A DNA stretch of 64,000 bases from Mesorhizobium koreense (GCF_031656215.1 NZ_CP134228.1:4421001-4485000); one strand, 5' to 3'. Positions 1 through 9,930 are shown, counted from the stretch's first letter. The notes: generated by a model not told the origin, from the letters alone. Numbers and translations: made by a program.

Positions 1-748
1 CCGAGAGCGCGAAGCCGACGAGGTCGATCGGCGCGGCGCCACCGCCCGGCACCTTGGGCAGGACCAGGCTCGCCGCGACGATGCCCAGGATGCCGATCGG
101 CAGGTTGATGAGAAAGATCCAGTGCCAACTGAAATAGGTGGTGATGAAGCCGCCGACCGGCGGCCCCATCATCGGGCCGATCAGCGCAGGGATGCTGAGC
201 CAGGCCATGGCCGTCACCAGTTCGCGCTTCGGCGTGGTGCGCACGAGCACGAGGCGACCCACGGGCGTCATCATGGCGCCGCCCATGCCCTGCAGGAAGC
301 GGGCGGCCACGATTTCGCCGAGCGAGCCGGAGACGGCGCAGGCGAGCGAGCCGACGACGAAAACGCCGATGGCGATGCGGAATATGTTGCGCGCACCGAA
401 GCGGTCGGCCATCCAGCCCGACATCGGGATGAAGATGGCGAGCGACACCAGATAGGCGGTTAGCGCGAGCTTAAGCGCGATCGCCGTGGTTCCGATATCC
501 TCCGCGATGGCCGGCAGCGAGGTGGCAATCACGGTCGAATCCATGTTCTCCATGAACAGCGCCACCGCGAGCACGATCGGAACGATGCGGCTGAAGACCC
601 GCGTATCGGCGGATGCCAGACCCCCTTCGGCCGGCCTGTCCGCGGAGCGGCTCTTCGGCGCGGCTCGCGAATCGTTATCCGGCGCCTCTCGCGCGTCCGT
701 TGTCGGGGCGGCAGCGCCCTTCGCGGAATCAACGTGATCTTCCTGCAT
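1..748 (-). CDS. MFS drug exporter, DHA2 (EmrB/QacA) family, 5' part only
   Basis: The gene starts at 748 and runs off the left edge of the window, so only about 249 N-terminal residues are visible. After a hydrophilic tail of about 38 residues comes the first membrane helix with ENMDSTVIATSLPAI, the DHA2-type motif D1. Next is a motif A loop, GWMADRFGARN, between helices 2 and 3, and then GPPVGGF, typical of the antiporter motif C. Family members pump drugs or organic ions out of the cytoplasm by proton antiport and usually have 12 to 14 helices in about 480 to 530 residues. The substrate cannot be deduced. No partner such as an EmrA-type adaptor lies on the visible side. Confidence 0.85.
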   Translation of the reverse strand, partial: MQEDHVDSAKGAAAPTTDAREAPDNDSRAAPKSRSADRPAEGGLASADTRVFSRIVPIVLAVALFMENMDSTVIATSLPAIAEDIGTTAIALKLALTAYLVSLAIFIPMSGWMADRFGARNIFRIAIGVFVVGSLACAVSGSLGEIVAARFLQGMGGAMMTPVGRLVLVRTTPKRELVTAMAWLSIPALIGPMMGPPVGGFITTYFSWHWIFLINLPIGILGIVAASLVLPKVPGGGAAPIDLVGFALS

Positions 749-1042
749 CGGCGGCTGATATAGGCCTGTTGTACCGGAGAGGAAATGCACGATCTGGCTT
801 CAATTGCCCGGCAGACGGGCCTGTCGGCATATTCCAGCGGCGAGAGCCAGCGCTCGGGCATCCCTCCTCGAGCCCTGTCCGGAGCCACCTTCCCGACCGG
901 GCCGGCTCCCGCTCTCGTGCGGCACGGACATGCAGGTGTCGCCGACGTATGCCCTTGAAGCCGCCGCAAGCTTGACTATTTCAGAGCGGAAGCTAAAACC
1001 CGCCTCATCGACCGGCTCGCTTCAGGGTTGCCGGCCCGATGC
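749..1042. other. Intergenic region without a recognisable gene
   Basis: About 290 bases separate the MFS exporter start from the tRNA. Open frames here lack plausible ribosome binding sites and resemble no family I know. The region presumably carries the exporter promoter on the minus strand and the tRNA promoter on the plus strand, but I cannot point to convincing -35 and -10 boxes. Confidence 0.4.
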
Positions 1043-1116
1043 TGGGGAATAGGTTAACGGTAGACCAGCGGACTCTGACTCCGTTAGTCCTGGTTCGAAT
1101 CCAGGTTCCCCAGCCA
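1043..1116 (+). tRNA. tRNA-Gln, anticodon CUG
   Basis: The sequence folds as a complete tRNA. The acceptor stem is TGGGGAA paired with TTCCCCA, followed by discriminator G at 1113 and an encoded CCA at 1114-1116. The anticodon stem GCGGA/TCCGT encloses the loop CTCTGAC, giving anticodon CTG, which reads the glutamine codon CAG. The T arm is CTGGTTCGAATCCAG. A U1-A72 first pair is typical of bacterial glutamine tRNAs. The gene stands alone. I found no second copy of its 3' end in the window that would mark an integration site. Confidence 0.95.
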
Positions 1117-1264
1117 ACTATTTCCCAAGCAAGATCAATGTTTTAAACGCAGTTTGTTCGCGAATTACGTGTTGCGCGGCGGGGAGCCATCGGGCGTTCT
1201 TGCTAACGATCCCTAGGAATAAGAAAAGCGCCTTTGACAGTTGAAGTCCTTTGTCGGACTGAGA

Positions 1265-3223
1265 TCAGTTGATCGTGATCCGCGCAACTGCATAGGCGTC
1301 GAGCATCAGTTTGGCTCCTGACATCTCGGCGCCAGTCAATTCGAGGAAATCAGGCGTTGCTGTGAGACGCTCGAATGCATCGGCGTTCATCAAAACAATC
1401 CCGGTGCTGCTGTCGGACACCGCCGGTATTTCCGCGACTATCTCGTCGGCGGTCAGGTTGGCTACCCACAGCACCGTCTTGCCTGCCTCTCCAGTCGCGA
1501 AAGCCGCTATCCTTCCCTTCTCCGACAGGCGTACTTCGAGAAGAGGTGCTCCGGAGCATCGCGACAGCCCCGCAAAAACGTGAAAGCCTGGATAAACCGC
1601 AGACCGGTCCAGTATATCAAAATAGGGTTGGGCGAAGTCCGCAGGTCTGTAGATGTGGCCGAAAGGCCCGGTCGGAGCTCCGAGGGCAACCGCTTCGACG
1701 CCGCCATGCGCCAGAGTCGCGGCGTAGGCGACCATCCACGCGGCGTTGAAGAGACCGCGCTGACGCGGGTCGATGCGACTGAGGCAAACGCGCTTGTTGT
1801 CGGGGTTGGCGGCGGTGGTCCTGCCGTAGGGATTTTCCCGGCAACCGAGTTGGCTCGGACCTATCCGATAGCTGAGCCGGTCTCCCATGAAAGAGCGCGT
1901 CGACAGGATTTGGTAGGGCAATGTCTCGATCGTCTCCATGACCGATCGATCGTCCGCGGCATGGACGTTGGGACAGGTCGTGTGGGTGACATAGTCGAGG
2001 AGGTCTGCCGGCGGGCGCTTGCGGTTCAGTTCAGTGAAGTAGGTCGCCATCCCGCCGCCCAGTTTTGCCGAAGGGAACGCCGCGCGGGCGGCGGCATAAA
2101 TTTCCTCGAATGTCGGCGCCTCCGGCCACTTCGACCCTGGAAGAACGGACTTCATGTCCTGTGCGGGAAAGATGGCGATCGCGCTCGGTTTCAGGCCGGC
2201 CTGGCCGACGGCGGCAGCCAGCGGTTTCAGTTCTCTAAGCGGGTCCGGCTTTCCGGCGGTAATGATCTCAAGCACGATCTCCGCGCCGGTCGCTTCCGCC
2301 AGGCGCCGATAGGCACCGAGATCTTCGTGGCTGGATTCCTTCCTGAGATCGACCTGGCAGACGAGCCATTTCGGGCCGAGGCGCTTGACCAGTTCGATCT
2401 GGTCGAGCGAGTGCGCCGCTTCGTCGGCGGATACGCCGAGCCCCAGTTTCGGGAACGCGCCTGACGCCTTGCCGATATCGATCCTGATCGCCTTGTTCGC
2501 GCCTCTATCGGCGGGCGCAGGCAATCTTCCCGAAACGGCGAGCCGAACGGCTTGCGCCACCTTCTGTCCCTTGGCCAAGGTATAGGGCCAGGGCCGGGAA
2601 AGAGGGCGGACATAGGTCTTGTAGGAGGCGTCGGACCAGTTGCGCTGGTCTTCCATCTCGAACGTATCGCCCTCCATGGTGCAGGTAGCCCAGACCCCGG
2701 GCGAAATTTCATGCGACAGGGCTCGGATATCCTGAAAGGGACACATCGGATCGATCGCTTCCGGAAACGTCGCGGCCTCCTCGCGACCGTCGACGTGCAG
2801 CACCTTCACCGCCTTGCCCGCCACGCCTTCGAGCGGATGAAGCACGATGAAGCCGGTACGGTTGGTCTGGACGTCCGTTTTCGGTTCGGCCACGACCTCG
2901 AAGGAAAGCGTGCCGTCGGCCTCACCTTGTATGCGGGCCTCATAGACCAGCGTCCGCGCCGAATCTGCGCACGTCGCCCGATAGGTCACGGAAAACCGGT
3001 CGGCCGCCTGATCGATCTTCAGATCCTCGATAGCAGGCGTGAAGGTGCCCCAATTCTCGTCGCGCACGAGAAATGCAATGGCCCGGATGACTTCCGTCGA
3101 GCCGATCCGGATGTAGCGCAGCGCCCCGTTGTCGAATTCCGCGGAAAGAGCGCCTGCCCTCAGCGTTTGCATGGGGGCATCGACACTTTCCGTGCCGCAA
3201 AGCCTGACTGCGCGCGAAACCAT
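1265..3223 (-). CDS. D-apionate lactonase-like protein (ApnL family candidate)
   Basis: A 652-residue soluble protein without a signal peptide, last gene of the sugar ABC operon. The N-terminal half (FDNGALRYIRIGSTEV, VRDENWGT, NRTGFIVLHP, MEGDTFEMEDQRNWSDAS) and the length fit the family I know as D-apionate lactonase. That enzyme opens D-apionolactone, an oxidation product of the plant sugar D-apiose. An ATG at 3223 is preferred over the TTG at 3238 because GGAGG lies five bases before it. The preceding ATPase gene ends 12 bases upstream. The family call is from memory and not tested by search. A glycoside-hydrolase-like enzyme of similar architecture is the main alternative. No kinase or decarboxylase of the published apionate routes is adjacent. 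Confidence 0.6.
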   Translation of the reverse strand: MVSRAVRLCGTESVDAPMQTLRAGALSAEFDNGALRYIRIGSTEVIRAIAFLVRDENWGTFTPAIEDLKIDQAADRFSVTYRATCADSARTLVYEARIQGEADGTLSFEVVAEPKTDVQTNRTGFIVLHPLEGVAGKAVKVLHVDGREEAATFPEAIDPMCPFQDIRALSHEISPGVWATCTMEGDTFEMEDQRNWSDASYKTYVRPLSRPWPYTLAKGQKVAQAVRLAVSGRLPAPADRGANKAIRIDIGKASGAFPKLGLGVSADEAAHSLDQIELVKRLGPKWLVCQVDLRKESSHEDLGAYRRLAEATGAEIVLEIITAGKPDPLRELKPLAAAVGQAGLKPSAIAIFPAQDMKSVLPGSKWPEAPTFEEIYAAARAAFPSAKLGGGMATYFTELNRKRPPADLLDYVTHTTCPNVHAADDRSVMETIETLPYQILSTRSFMGDRLSYRIGPSQLGCRENPYGRTTAANPDNKRVCLSRIDPRQRGLFNAAWMVAYAATLAHGGVEAVALGAPTGPFGHIYRPADFAQPYFDILDRSAVYPGFHVFAGLSRCSGAPLLEVRLSEKGRIAAFATGEAGKTVLWVANLTADEIVAEIPAVSDSSTGIVLMNADAFERLTATPDFLELTGAEMSGAKLMLDAYAVARITIN

Positions 3224-3234
3224 CCGTTCCTCCG

Positions 3235-4332
3235 TCAAAGCGCCTTCTCGGACCGTTCGTCGAAGATCGAGGCCCGTTTCAGGTTGATGTCGATCGGCAC
3301 GACCTGCCCCGGTCGGCTCACATCGTGTGCCTGCAGCTCGGCTACGACCGGTATGCCGCCGAGGCGGAATGTGGCGTAGCTGCGCGACCCGGTGGGCTGC
3401 AGCAACTCGATCGTGGCTTCATGACGGACCGTACCTTCGGACGCGTCCCCATGCGAGCGCGTCAGGTGCTCCGGCCGCAGGCCGAGCAACACGCGCCGGC
3501 CCCCGCTTGCACCGGGTATGCTCCGCCCGACCGGAACCGGCAAGCTGATGGTTCCGTCGCCCAACGCAACGCGCCATCCACCAGTACCCCCGACAAGGCT
3601 GCCCGGCACGAAGGACATCTGCGGCGATCCGAGGAAGCCGGCGACGAAACGGCTTGCCGGCCGCTCGAAAAGATCGAGCGGCCTGCCCTGTTGTTCGATC
3701 ACACCGTCGCGCATCAGCACGATGCGGTCGGCGAGCGTCATCGCCTCGATCTGGTCGTGCGTGACGTAGATCATGGTCGTGGAGATTTCCTGGTGCAGCC
3801 TCTTGATCTCGCCGCGCATCTCGTCGCGGAGTTGGGCATCCAGGTTCGACAGGGGTTCATCGAAGAGAAATATGCGCGGATTGCGCACGATGGCCCGGCC
3901 GATCGCCACCCGCTGGCGCTGACCGCCGGAGAGCTGGCGCGGCAGCCGGTCGAGCAATGGCATGATGCCCAGCATCTCCGCCGCACGCCGCACGCGGACG
4001 GCGATATCGGCCGGCGGAAGTTTTCGCGCTTTCAACCCGAAGCCGATATTCCGCTCGACGGACATGTGCGGGTAAAGCGCGTAGTCCTGAAAGACCATCG
4101 CCACGTCGCGGTCACGCGGGCGCATGTCATTGACGACGTCGTCACCGATCCGGATCTCTCCTTCGCTCGCCTCTTCGAGCCCGGCGATGGTCCTCAGAAG
4201 GGTGCTCTTGCCGCAGCCCGACGGCCCTACCAGGACCGTGAACTCGCCGTCATCGATGTCGAGATCGATGCCGCGCACCGCGTGGAAGCCGCCGAAGCGC
4301 TTGTGCAGTCCGCTTATTTTCACTTGCGCCAT
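3235..4332 (-). CDS. Sugar ABC transporter ATP-binding protein (UgpC/MalK type)
   Basis: The 365-residue nucleotide-binding subunit powers import through the two permeases encoded next to it. Visible motifs are Walker [11 protein letters not shown]-loop [13 protein letters not shown], signature LSGGQRQR, Walker B IFLFDEP and the switch histidine in YVTHDQIEA. The C-terminal extension holds a TOBE/MOP-like beta domain with LLGLRPEHL, as in MalK and UgpC. Start 4332 is chosen because [11 protein letters not shown] begins the ABC domain directly, although the frame stays open 42 bases further upstream. One ATPase gene for two permease genes means it acts as a homodimer. Confidence 0.93.
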   Translation of the reverse strand: MAQVKISGLHKRFGGFHAVRGIDLDIDDGEFTVLVGPSGCGKSTLLRTIAGLEEASEGEIRIGDDVVNDMRPRDRDVAMVFQDYALYPHMSVERNIGFGLKARKLPPADIAVRVRRAAEMLGIMPLLDRLPRQLSGGQRQRVAIGRAIVRNPRIFLFDEPLSNLDAQLRDEMRGEIKRLHQEISTTMIYVTHDQIEAMTLADRIVLMRDGVIEQQGRPLDLFERPASRFVAGFLGSPQMSFVPGSLVGGTGGWRVALGDGTISLPVPVGRSIPGASGGRRVLLGLRPEHLTRSHGDASEGTVRHEATIELLQPTGSRSYATFRLGGIPVVAELQAHDVSRPGQVVPIDINLKRASIFDERSEKAL

Positions 4333-4357
4333 GATCAGGCTACTCCATAGGTTCGTC

Positions 4358-5206
4358 TCACCCGCGCACCGCACCGAGCGTCAGCCCGCGTACCAGATGG
4401 CGCTGGGCAAGCACGCCAAGCACGATCGAGGGCACGAGGGAGACGATCGCGAGCGCGCTGGCCTCGCCGTATTGCGCGCCCTGGAAACCGAGGAAGGCGC
4501 GGAAGACGGTGGGAAGCGTGAAGGCGTAACGGCTCGTCAGCACCAGGGCGAAGAAGAATTCCGTCCAGCAGGCGATGAAGGCGAAGACCGCCGCCGCGAC
4601 GATGCCGGGCGCAGCCAGCGGCACCGCGACCTGCCAAAACGCCTGCCAGCGCGTGCAGCCGTCGACGAGCGCCGCGTCCTCCATGGATCTCGGCATCTGC
4701 CGGAAATAGGCGAACATCATCCAGACCGAGACCGGCAAGGTGAAGACGGTGTAGGCGATGATCAGCCCGAAATGCGTGTCGTGCAGCCCGATATTGCGAT
4801 AGATCAGGAAGATCGGCAGCACGATCGCGACCGGCGGCAGAAAACGCTGCGACAGCACCCAGAACGACAGATGGGCGCCGCCGGTGTTGAAGCGGGCGAG
4901 GCTGTAGGCCATCAGCGTTCCGAGGAACGCCGAAAGGACCGTGGCCGACAGGGAGATGATCAGGCTGTTGATCAGTCCTTTCAGGCCGCGATAGGCAAAC
5001 AGCGCCGCGGTGTAGTGAACCGAGGTGGGTTCGCTCGGGAACCAGACCGGCGGCACCGCGAGATAGTCGTCGCTCGGCTTTATCGATGTCACGAACATCC
5101 AGTAAAGAGGCGCCAGCACGAAAACGATGAATCCGCCGATAAGGAGGATGCGTCCGATCGGCACGGCCCGGCGACGGCGTCTCCTGGTCTTGGCTTGTGT
5201 GGTCAT
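4358..5206 (-). CDS. Sugar ABC transporter permease (MalG/UgpE type)
   Basis: A 282-residue inner-membrane permease with about six helices. A basic cytoplasmic N-terminus (RRRRR near residue 8) precedes the first helix. The EAA loop that docks on the ATPase reads [16 protein letters not shown] around residue 185, and the periplasmic SIKPSDDY segment is typical of MalG-type (CUT1) permeases. Its ATG overlaps the stop of the other permease gene by four bases (5203-5206), which implies translational coupling. The transported sugar cannot be read from the permease. The operon context suggests a sugar acid, lactone or branched sugar. Confidence 0.93.
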   Translation of the reverse strand: MTTQAKTRRRRRRAVPIGRILLIGGFIVFVLAPLYWMFVTSIKPSDDYLAVPPVWFPSEPTSVHYTAALFAYRGLKGLINSLIISLSATVLSAFLGTLMAYSLARFNTGGAHLSFWVLSQRFLPPVAIVLPIFLIYRNIGLHDTHFGLIIAYTVFTLPVSVWMMFAYFRQMPRSMEDAALVDGCTRWQAFWQVAVPLAAPGIVAAAVFAFIACWTEFFFALVLTSRYAFTLPTVFRAFLGFQGAQYGEASALAIVSLVPSIVLGVLAQRHLVRGLTLGAVRG

Positions 5207-6141
5207 GTAGGCTCCGCTTTCAGGAGGCGCCGGACAAGGAGGCCGACGATGGCGGCCGTCAGTACCAGGAAGATCCAGCTTCCCGCGGTTGCCTGGGAAA
5301 GGTGGAACTGGGTGAACCCGACCGTGTAGAGATAGAACGAGGCGGTGTACGTCTTGGTGCCGGGGCCGCCGCCGGTCATGATGAAAATCGTGTCGAACAG
5401 CTTGACGGTGTCGAGCAGGCGGAACGTGACGGCGAGCAGGATCATCGGCCTGAGATACGGCATCGTTATCGACCAGAACGCCTGCCAGGCGTTGACGCCG
5501 TCGAGTTCCGCGGCCTCGTAGAGGTTCGGCGGGATCGCGGTCAGTCCGGCGAGCAGGATGACGAACATGAACGGCGTCCACTGCCAGACGTCGGCGAGGA
5601 TCAGCGAGAAATAGATCCACGGGCTCTGCGTCAGCCAGGAGATGGTCACGTCATGGCCGACGATCCGGCTCAGGATATAGTCGGTCGGCCCGAACGGCCG
5701 TTGCAGTAGAAGCGCCCATGCCTGACCCACGATCACCGGGCTGATGAACAACGGCACGATGATGATCGACATCGCGAGTCCGCGCCCGGGGAAGTTCCGA
5801 ACCATCGCAAGCGCAAGCGCCAGTCCGAGCAGGAATTCGATGATGACGTTTGCCGCCGACAGAATGGCGGTCAGGACCAGCGACCACCGGGCAACTGGAT
5901 CGGCAATCACCTGTTCGAAGTTTTTCAAGCCGACGAAGGCGTGGCCGGGAATCTGGAAGTCATAGTTGACGAAGCTCACCCACAGCGAGAACAGGAGCGG
6001 ATAGACCGACAGCGCCAGGATGAGCAGGACAGCCGGAGCCACCAGCAGCCATTTGAAATTGCGGTCGCTCCAGTCCGAAAACCGGGAAAGGGGCGGCAGT
6101 GCGCCCTTCGTATCTCCCTCCCCTGCCGCAATCTCGGACAT
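5203..6141 (-). CDS. Sugar ABC transporter permease (MalF/UgpA type)
   Basis: A 312-residue inner-membrane permease and partner of the downstream MalG-type subunit. Six hydrophobic helices are visible, starting with LLVAPAVLLILALSVYPLLF. The EAA loop LYEAAELDGVNAWQAFW lies near residue 210. The N-terminal 30 residues are cytoplasmic and polar. The gene follows the solute-binding-protein gene after a gap of about 118 bases with no other coding potential, where a stabilising hairpin or processing site might sit, although I did not find a clear one. Confidence 0.93.
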   Translation of the reverse strand: MSEIAAGEGDTKGALPPLSRFSDWSDRNFKWLLVAPAVLLILALSVYPLLFSLWVSFVNYDFQIPGHAFVGLKNFEQVIADPVARWSLVLTAILSAANVIIEFLLGLALALAMVRNFPGRGLAMSIIIVPLFISPVIVGQAWALLLQRPFGPTDYILSRIVGHDVTISWLTQSPWIYFSLILADVWQWTPFMFVILLAGLTAIPPNLYEAAELDGVNAWQAFWSITMPYLRPMILLAVTFRLLDTVKLFDTIFIMTGGGPGTKTYTASFYLYTVGFTQFHLSQATAGSWIFLVLTAAIVGLLVRRLLKAEPT

Positions 6142-6259
6142 CGGCGGTAGCCTCGTTCATCATGCCATCGGCATTGCCAGCGGTTCCGCGGCAACTGAGC
6201 CCTTGAGGTGTCGAAGGCGTGCCGGTGATGAGCGCCGGCACACCCGAAGCTGGCGGCGG

Positions 6260-7921
6260 CTAGTCCATCTTCACGGCCATGCCCATGGATTCCACGGTAT
6301 GGTCGGCCGACGAGCCCGGCAGCTTGTTGTATTCCTCGAAGAAGGCCTTCTGGGAATCCGCGCCGAGGCGGTCGGTCGTCGTGTCCCACTCCGCCGCTGC
6401 GGTCTGGAGGGCCGATTTGGGATCGGTCCCAGCCCACACCGCGGTGCACATGCGATCGAGCGACAGCGCGTAGTCCTGCCAGCCGGGCATGATCATGTCG
6501 AGAAGGCCGACATTGGCCGAGTTGTTGAGGTTGACCAGGTATTCCTTGGCATCCGGCCAAAGCGCCCTGTATTCCGGCGACTTGAAGTGGGAAAGGCGGT
6601 AGGGATCGCGCAGCGAGTACGGAAGCATGACGCGCGCCAGCGACACGGGTGGCGAGCACGCCCACTGCATGAAGAGATAAGCGGCCTCCGCATTGCCTGA
6701 CTCCGCGGTCAGCGCCTTGCTGTAGCCCGTGGCGTGTTCCGGGTGACCGCCTGGAACGATTGCGTAGCCGACTTTCCCGGCGATCGAGGACTGCGGTATG
6801 AAGTTGATGGCCTTGGCGCTTTGCGAATAGTTCGCGCACATCCGCCCCGTCGGCGGCCAGGAGTAGATCATCGCCACCTTGCCTTGGAGGAACGCCGCCC
6901 AAAGCGAGACGGCGTCCATTTCATTGTTGCCGGGGATCGATGCCTTGTTGGCCGCGATCATGTTCTCGAGCGTCTTGATGCCTGCCGGCGAATTGAGCTG
7001 CGCACGCATCTTGTCGTCGAAGAAGGCGCCGCCATTGGCCCGGAACTGTTGCAGGAAATCGAACTGGTTGCCCGGGCTGCCGGCCTTGCGGAAATGTCCG
7101 GCGCCATAGATTTTCGGCGCCATGTTGTCGGTGATGAACTGGGCGACCTGGGCGTAGTCCTCCCAGCTTTTCGGCACTTCGAGAGCCTTGTTGAATTTCT
7201 TCTGATAGGCATCCTTCAGCTTGGCGTCGTCAAACACATCCTTGCGATAGTAGAGCGCGAACATATCGCCATCGTCGAAGAAGCCCCAGATTTTCCCCTT
7301 ATAGGTCGGCAGCGCCTTGTAGAGCGGGTGGTAGTCGTTGAAATCGTCCTGGTTCATGTATTTCGCGACATAGTCGTCGAGCGGCGCGATCACGCCGCCA
7401 TCGGCGAGCGACGGCGTCCATGCCGGCTCGATGTCAAGGATGTCATAGGCGCCCGAATTGGCGATGTGCTCGGCAATCGGCTTCGAATACTGGTCGGGGT
7501 GCGAAAGCTCCACGACATTCGACTTGATGCCCGTCAACTGCTCCCATACCGGTCCCGAAAAGTTGCGGGGGTCGAGCGCCTGCAGTCCGGCCTCGTAGGT
7601 CATGTTCAGCGTCACGCCCGAATATTGCTTGGCGGCTTTCACCGCGCGAAAGGCCGATCCGTCGGCGGGACCTTCCGTCGACGCTTTCATCGCCGCGGCC
7701 TGCGCCTTGCCGAGCGGCGTCGAGGGATCGGCGAGGTCGACCTTGGCCTGGGCCAGCGCCCATTCGGTCGCAGCGCCAAGCATGCCGCCTGCGAGCGGAA
7801 GCATTCCGATGGCCTGGCCGAATCTGGTTATGAAGGTCCTGCGTGTGGGCTCGCCTCTGAGCCAGGAATCGATCTCGGCCGACAGGCCTGCTTCGAAGTC
7901 ACGTTTCTCACGATCGTCCAT
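6260..7921 (-). CDS. Sugar ABC transporter substrate-binding protein, probably Tat-exported
   Basis: A 553-residue extracytoplasmic solute receptor of the UgpB/MalE superfamily (family 1 binding proteins), longer than the usual 420 to 450. Start 7921 has GGAGGAG at ideal distance. The N-terminus MDDREKRDFEAGLSAEID is followed by RRTFITRFGQAIGMLPLAGG, a twin-arginine signal and hydrophobic core, with likely cleavage after ALAQA. Tat export suggests folding in the cytoplasm before secretion. Motifs such as WEDYAQVAQFI and the PGGHPEHATGYSKALTAES stretch match the clamp lobes of this class. It delivers substrate to the two adjacent permeases. Confidence 0.9.
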   Translation of the reverse strand: MDDREKRDFEAGLSAEIDSWLRGEPTRRTFITRFGQAIGMLPLAGGMLGAATEWALAQAKVDLADPSTPLGKAQAAAMKASTEGPADGSAFRAVKAAKQYSGVTLNMTYEAGLQALDPRNFSGPVWEQLTGIKSNVVELSHPDQYSKPIAEHIANSGAYDILDIEPAWTPSLADGGVIAPLDDYVAKYMNQDDFNDYHPLYKALPTYKGKIWGFFDDGDMFALYYRKDVFDDAKLKDAYQKKFNKALEVPKSWEDYAQVAQFITDNMAPKIYGAGHFRKAGSPGNQFDFLQQFRANGGAFFDDKMRAQLNSPAGIKTLENMIAANKASIPGNNEMDAVSLWAAFLQGKVAMIYSWPPTGRMCANYSQSAKAINFIPQSSIAGKVGYAIVPGGHPEHATGYSKALTAESGNAEAAYLFMQWACSPPVSLARVMLPYSLRDPYRLSHFKSPEYRALWPDAKEYLVNLNNSANVGLLDMIMPGWQDYALSLDRMCTAVWAGTDPKSALQTAAAEWDTTTDRLGADSQKAFFEEYNKLPGSSADHTVESMGMAVKMD

Positions 7922-8075
7922 TCTCGTTACTCCTCCCAAAGGGGACGAGGCCGCATGAGGACGGCTGCATCCCTTTTCCTGCCGCTCATCCCGTGGGCGT
8001 CCGGTAGAGCATCCTCCCGTCATGCCGCGCATTTGCATGCGAAGCGCCAGCGCCCGGGTATCGAAACGGCCCCTT

Positions 8076-9128
8076 CTAGCTGCCGAAAATCTCCCCGAGC
8101 CTCGCCAGACGCTTCTTCCATCCGGCGCTCTCAAGGACATTTCGATTGACGACACCGCGCGGGACACGCCCATGCTGGAATTCGAGCACCGCCGCGACGT
8201 CGGCGGCTCCGTTGCCGGCGAAACATTGGTCCGTCCAGCAAAGCGCGTGCGGCGCCAGCAGGACGTTGTCCAGCGTCAGTATCGGGTCATCCGGATCGGG
8301 CGGCTCCTGTTCCAGGACATCGAGCCCGGCCCCGGCGATCAGCCCGTCCTGCAGCACCTTCGTCAGCGCCTTCTGGTCCACGACCGGTCCACGCGACGTG
8401 TTGATGAGATAAGCGGTCGGCTTCATGAGACCGAGCCGTTCCGCATTGACGATGTGGTGCGTTTCGGGAGACAGCGGAACGCTGACCGACAGCACGTCGG
8501 CACGGCGAAACACGTCCTCAAGGCCCACCAGTTCGATGCCCAGATCGGCCGCTACCTTCTTGTCCGCGTACGGATCGTGCGCGATGAACTTCATGTCGAA
8601 GGGCTTCAGCAGGCGAAATACTTCGGCGCCGATGTTGCCGATGCCGAGAGAGCCAAAGGTGCGGCCGACCAGCCCGACACCCATGTGGTCCGACCGGCGC
8701 GCATAGCCGGCGGCGGCCTGCCGGGTCAGGCGGTCCTTGACCATGACCTTGCCGGCCAGCGCCAGCATGAGGGTGAGGATCGAGACGGCGACGGGCCTGC
8801 GTACGCCGTCGGGCGTTATGACGAGCGCAATTCCCGCGTTCGTGCAAGCCTCGGTGTCGACGGTGTCGTATCCGACGCCGAAACGCGCAACCACGCCGAG
8901 GCGACCGCTTTTCGGAACGCTCTCCGGACCAAAGCGGTGCGCCAACAGGATCAGCGCGTCGAAATCTTCGAGTTGCTCGGCGCGGATGGGGTTCGACGGT
9001 TCCAGAAACGCCACCTCCACGCCTGGAGCGGCGCGGAGCGGCGCCAGGTCGAAATCCGGATAGGTCGGCGAGCCGTCGGCCTTCTTGAAATCGCCGGAAA
9101 GAGCAACACGGAACGTCTTGTCAGCCAT
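8076..9128 (-). CDS. D-2-hydroxyacid dehydrogenase, NAD-binding
   Basis: A 350-residue member of the D-isomer-specific 2-hydroxyacid dehydrogenase family (GyaR/SerA-like). The Rossmann nucleotide motif LGIGNIGAEVF lies near residue 165. The catalytic arginine is in NTSRGPVVD, the glutamate follows in LDVLEQEPPDPDDP, and the proton-donating histidine is in LLAPHALCWTDQC. It would interconvert a 2-oxoacid and a D-2-hydroxyacid. Start 9128 is the ATG that begins the substrate domain (MADKTFRVALSGD). The frame is open for another 134 codons upstream, but that stretch overlaps the aldolase gene. Together with the aldolase it suggests oxidation or reduction of a sugar-acid intermediate. Confidence 0.88.
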   Translation of the reverse strand: MADKTFRVALSGDFKKADGSPTYPDFDLAPLRAAPGVEVAFLEPSNPIRAEQLEDFDALILLAHRFGPESVPKSGRLGVVARFGVGYDTVDTEACTNAGIALVITPDGVRRPVAVSILTLMLALAGKVMVKDRLTRQAAAGYARRSDHMGVGLVGRTFGSLGIGNIGAEVFRLLKPFDMKFIAHDPYADKKVAADLGIELVGLEDVFRRADVLSVSVPLSPETHHIVNAERLGLMKPTAYLINTSRGPVVDQKALTKVLQDGLIAGAGLDVLEQEPPDPDDPILTLDNVLLAPHALCWTDQCFAGNGAADVAAVLEFQHGRVPRGVVNRNVLESAGWKKRLARLGEIFGS

Positions 9129-9138
9129 GTTCGCGCTC

Positions 9139-9930
9139 CTACGCCTTCGCCACCGTTCCGCAGCCGGCGCGCAGCTTGCCGATCGCCGCGGCGAGGGCAT
9201 CGTGCAGGACCCAGACGTCTCCTGAATAGCAAACGAAATCGAAGCCCTGCCCATACAGGTCGATCCCAAGTTCGACGGTCGGCACCAGGCGTCCGAGCGC
9301 CTTGTTGTGCTTCTTCGTCGCCGCAATCGTCTTGTCGATCGCGGCCTTGAATTTCGGATGGTCGAACTCGCCCGGAATGCCGAGGGATACCGAGAGGTCG
9401 AAATGCCCGACCCACAGGCAGTCGACCCCGTCGATTGCCGCCATGGCGTCGGCATTCTCAACGCCCTCCGCCGTTTCGATCTGGCAGAAGAGCGTCGTGC
9501 GCTTGTTGGCGGCGACAAACTTATCGGCAACCGCCCCGGGCCGGTAGCGATCGTGCGCGACCTGCAATGCGACGCCCCGCTTGCCTACCGGAATATATTT
9601 CATGGAATCGACGATGTGGCGAACTTCCTCGACGTTGCCCACCATCGGCAGCATGAGACCTTCGGCCCCCATATCCATGGCACGCGCGATGTGGTGGTAT
9701 TCCTTCGAGGGCACGCGCACGATCGCCGGCAGTTGCGCCGCCTCGAAATAGCGCATGGCGCTTTTCACCGTCTCGAAACCGAAGCCGGAATGCTCCAGGT
9801 CGAACAGGACGAAATCGCAGCCCGCCGATTTGAGGATATGGCCGATACCCGGCGTAGCGAATTCCACGATGAAGTGTCCGAGCTTCGCCTGCCGCGAGCC
9901 GGCCATTGCCTTCAGGCCCTTTTCCGTCAT
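9139..9930 (-). CDS. HpcH/HpaI family 2-oxoacid aldolase
   Basis: The 263-residue protein is a class II, metal-dependent aldolase of the HpcH/HpaI family, which includes 4-hydroxy-2-oxoheptanedioate, 2-keto-3-deoxyrhamnonate and 2-keto-3-deoxyglucarate aldolases. Visible family features are FDLEHSGF near residue 45, the arginine in IVRVPSKE, metal-site glutamate QIETAEGVEN near residue 150 and VGHFDLSVSLG near 175. These enzymes cleave a 2-keto-3-deoxy acid to pyruvate plus an aldehyde. GGAGGAG precedes the ATG at 9930. Being next to a hydroxyacid dehydrogenase and a lactonase-like gene, it probably carries out the carbon-carbon cleavage of the pathway. Confidence 0.9.
   Translation of the reverse strand: MTEKGLKAMAGSRQAKLGHFIVEFATPGIGHILKSAGCDFVLFDLEHSGFGFETVKSAMRYFEAAQLPAIVRVPSKEYHHIARAMDMGAEGLMLPMVGNVEEVRHIVDSMKYIPVGKRGVALQVAHDRYRPGAVADKFVAANKRTTLFCQIETAEGVENADAMAAIDGVDCLWVGHFDLSVSLGIPGEFDHPKFKAAIDKTIAATKKHNKALGRLVPTVELGIDLYGQGFDFVCYSGDVWVLHDALAAAIGKLRAGCGTVAKA

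Noticed and set aside
1043-1116. tRNA-Gln as an integration site for a genomic island
   Set aside because: No integrase gene and no direct repeat of the tRNA 3' end were found in the window.
1580-2464. Long plus-strand open frame opposite the lactonase-like gene
   Set aside because: It is antisense to a gene with family similarity and a good ribosome binding site. Its translation is arginine-, glycine- and histidine-rich without domains, as expected for antisense frames in high-GC DNA.
6734-8149. 471-codon plus-strand open frame opposite the sugar-binding-protein gene
   Set aside because: It mirrors the codon pattern of the real minus-strand gene, has no recognisable domain and is not preceded by a ribosome binding site.
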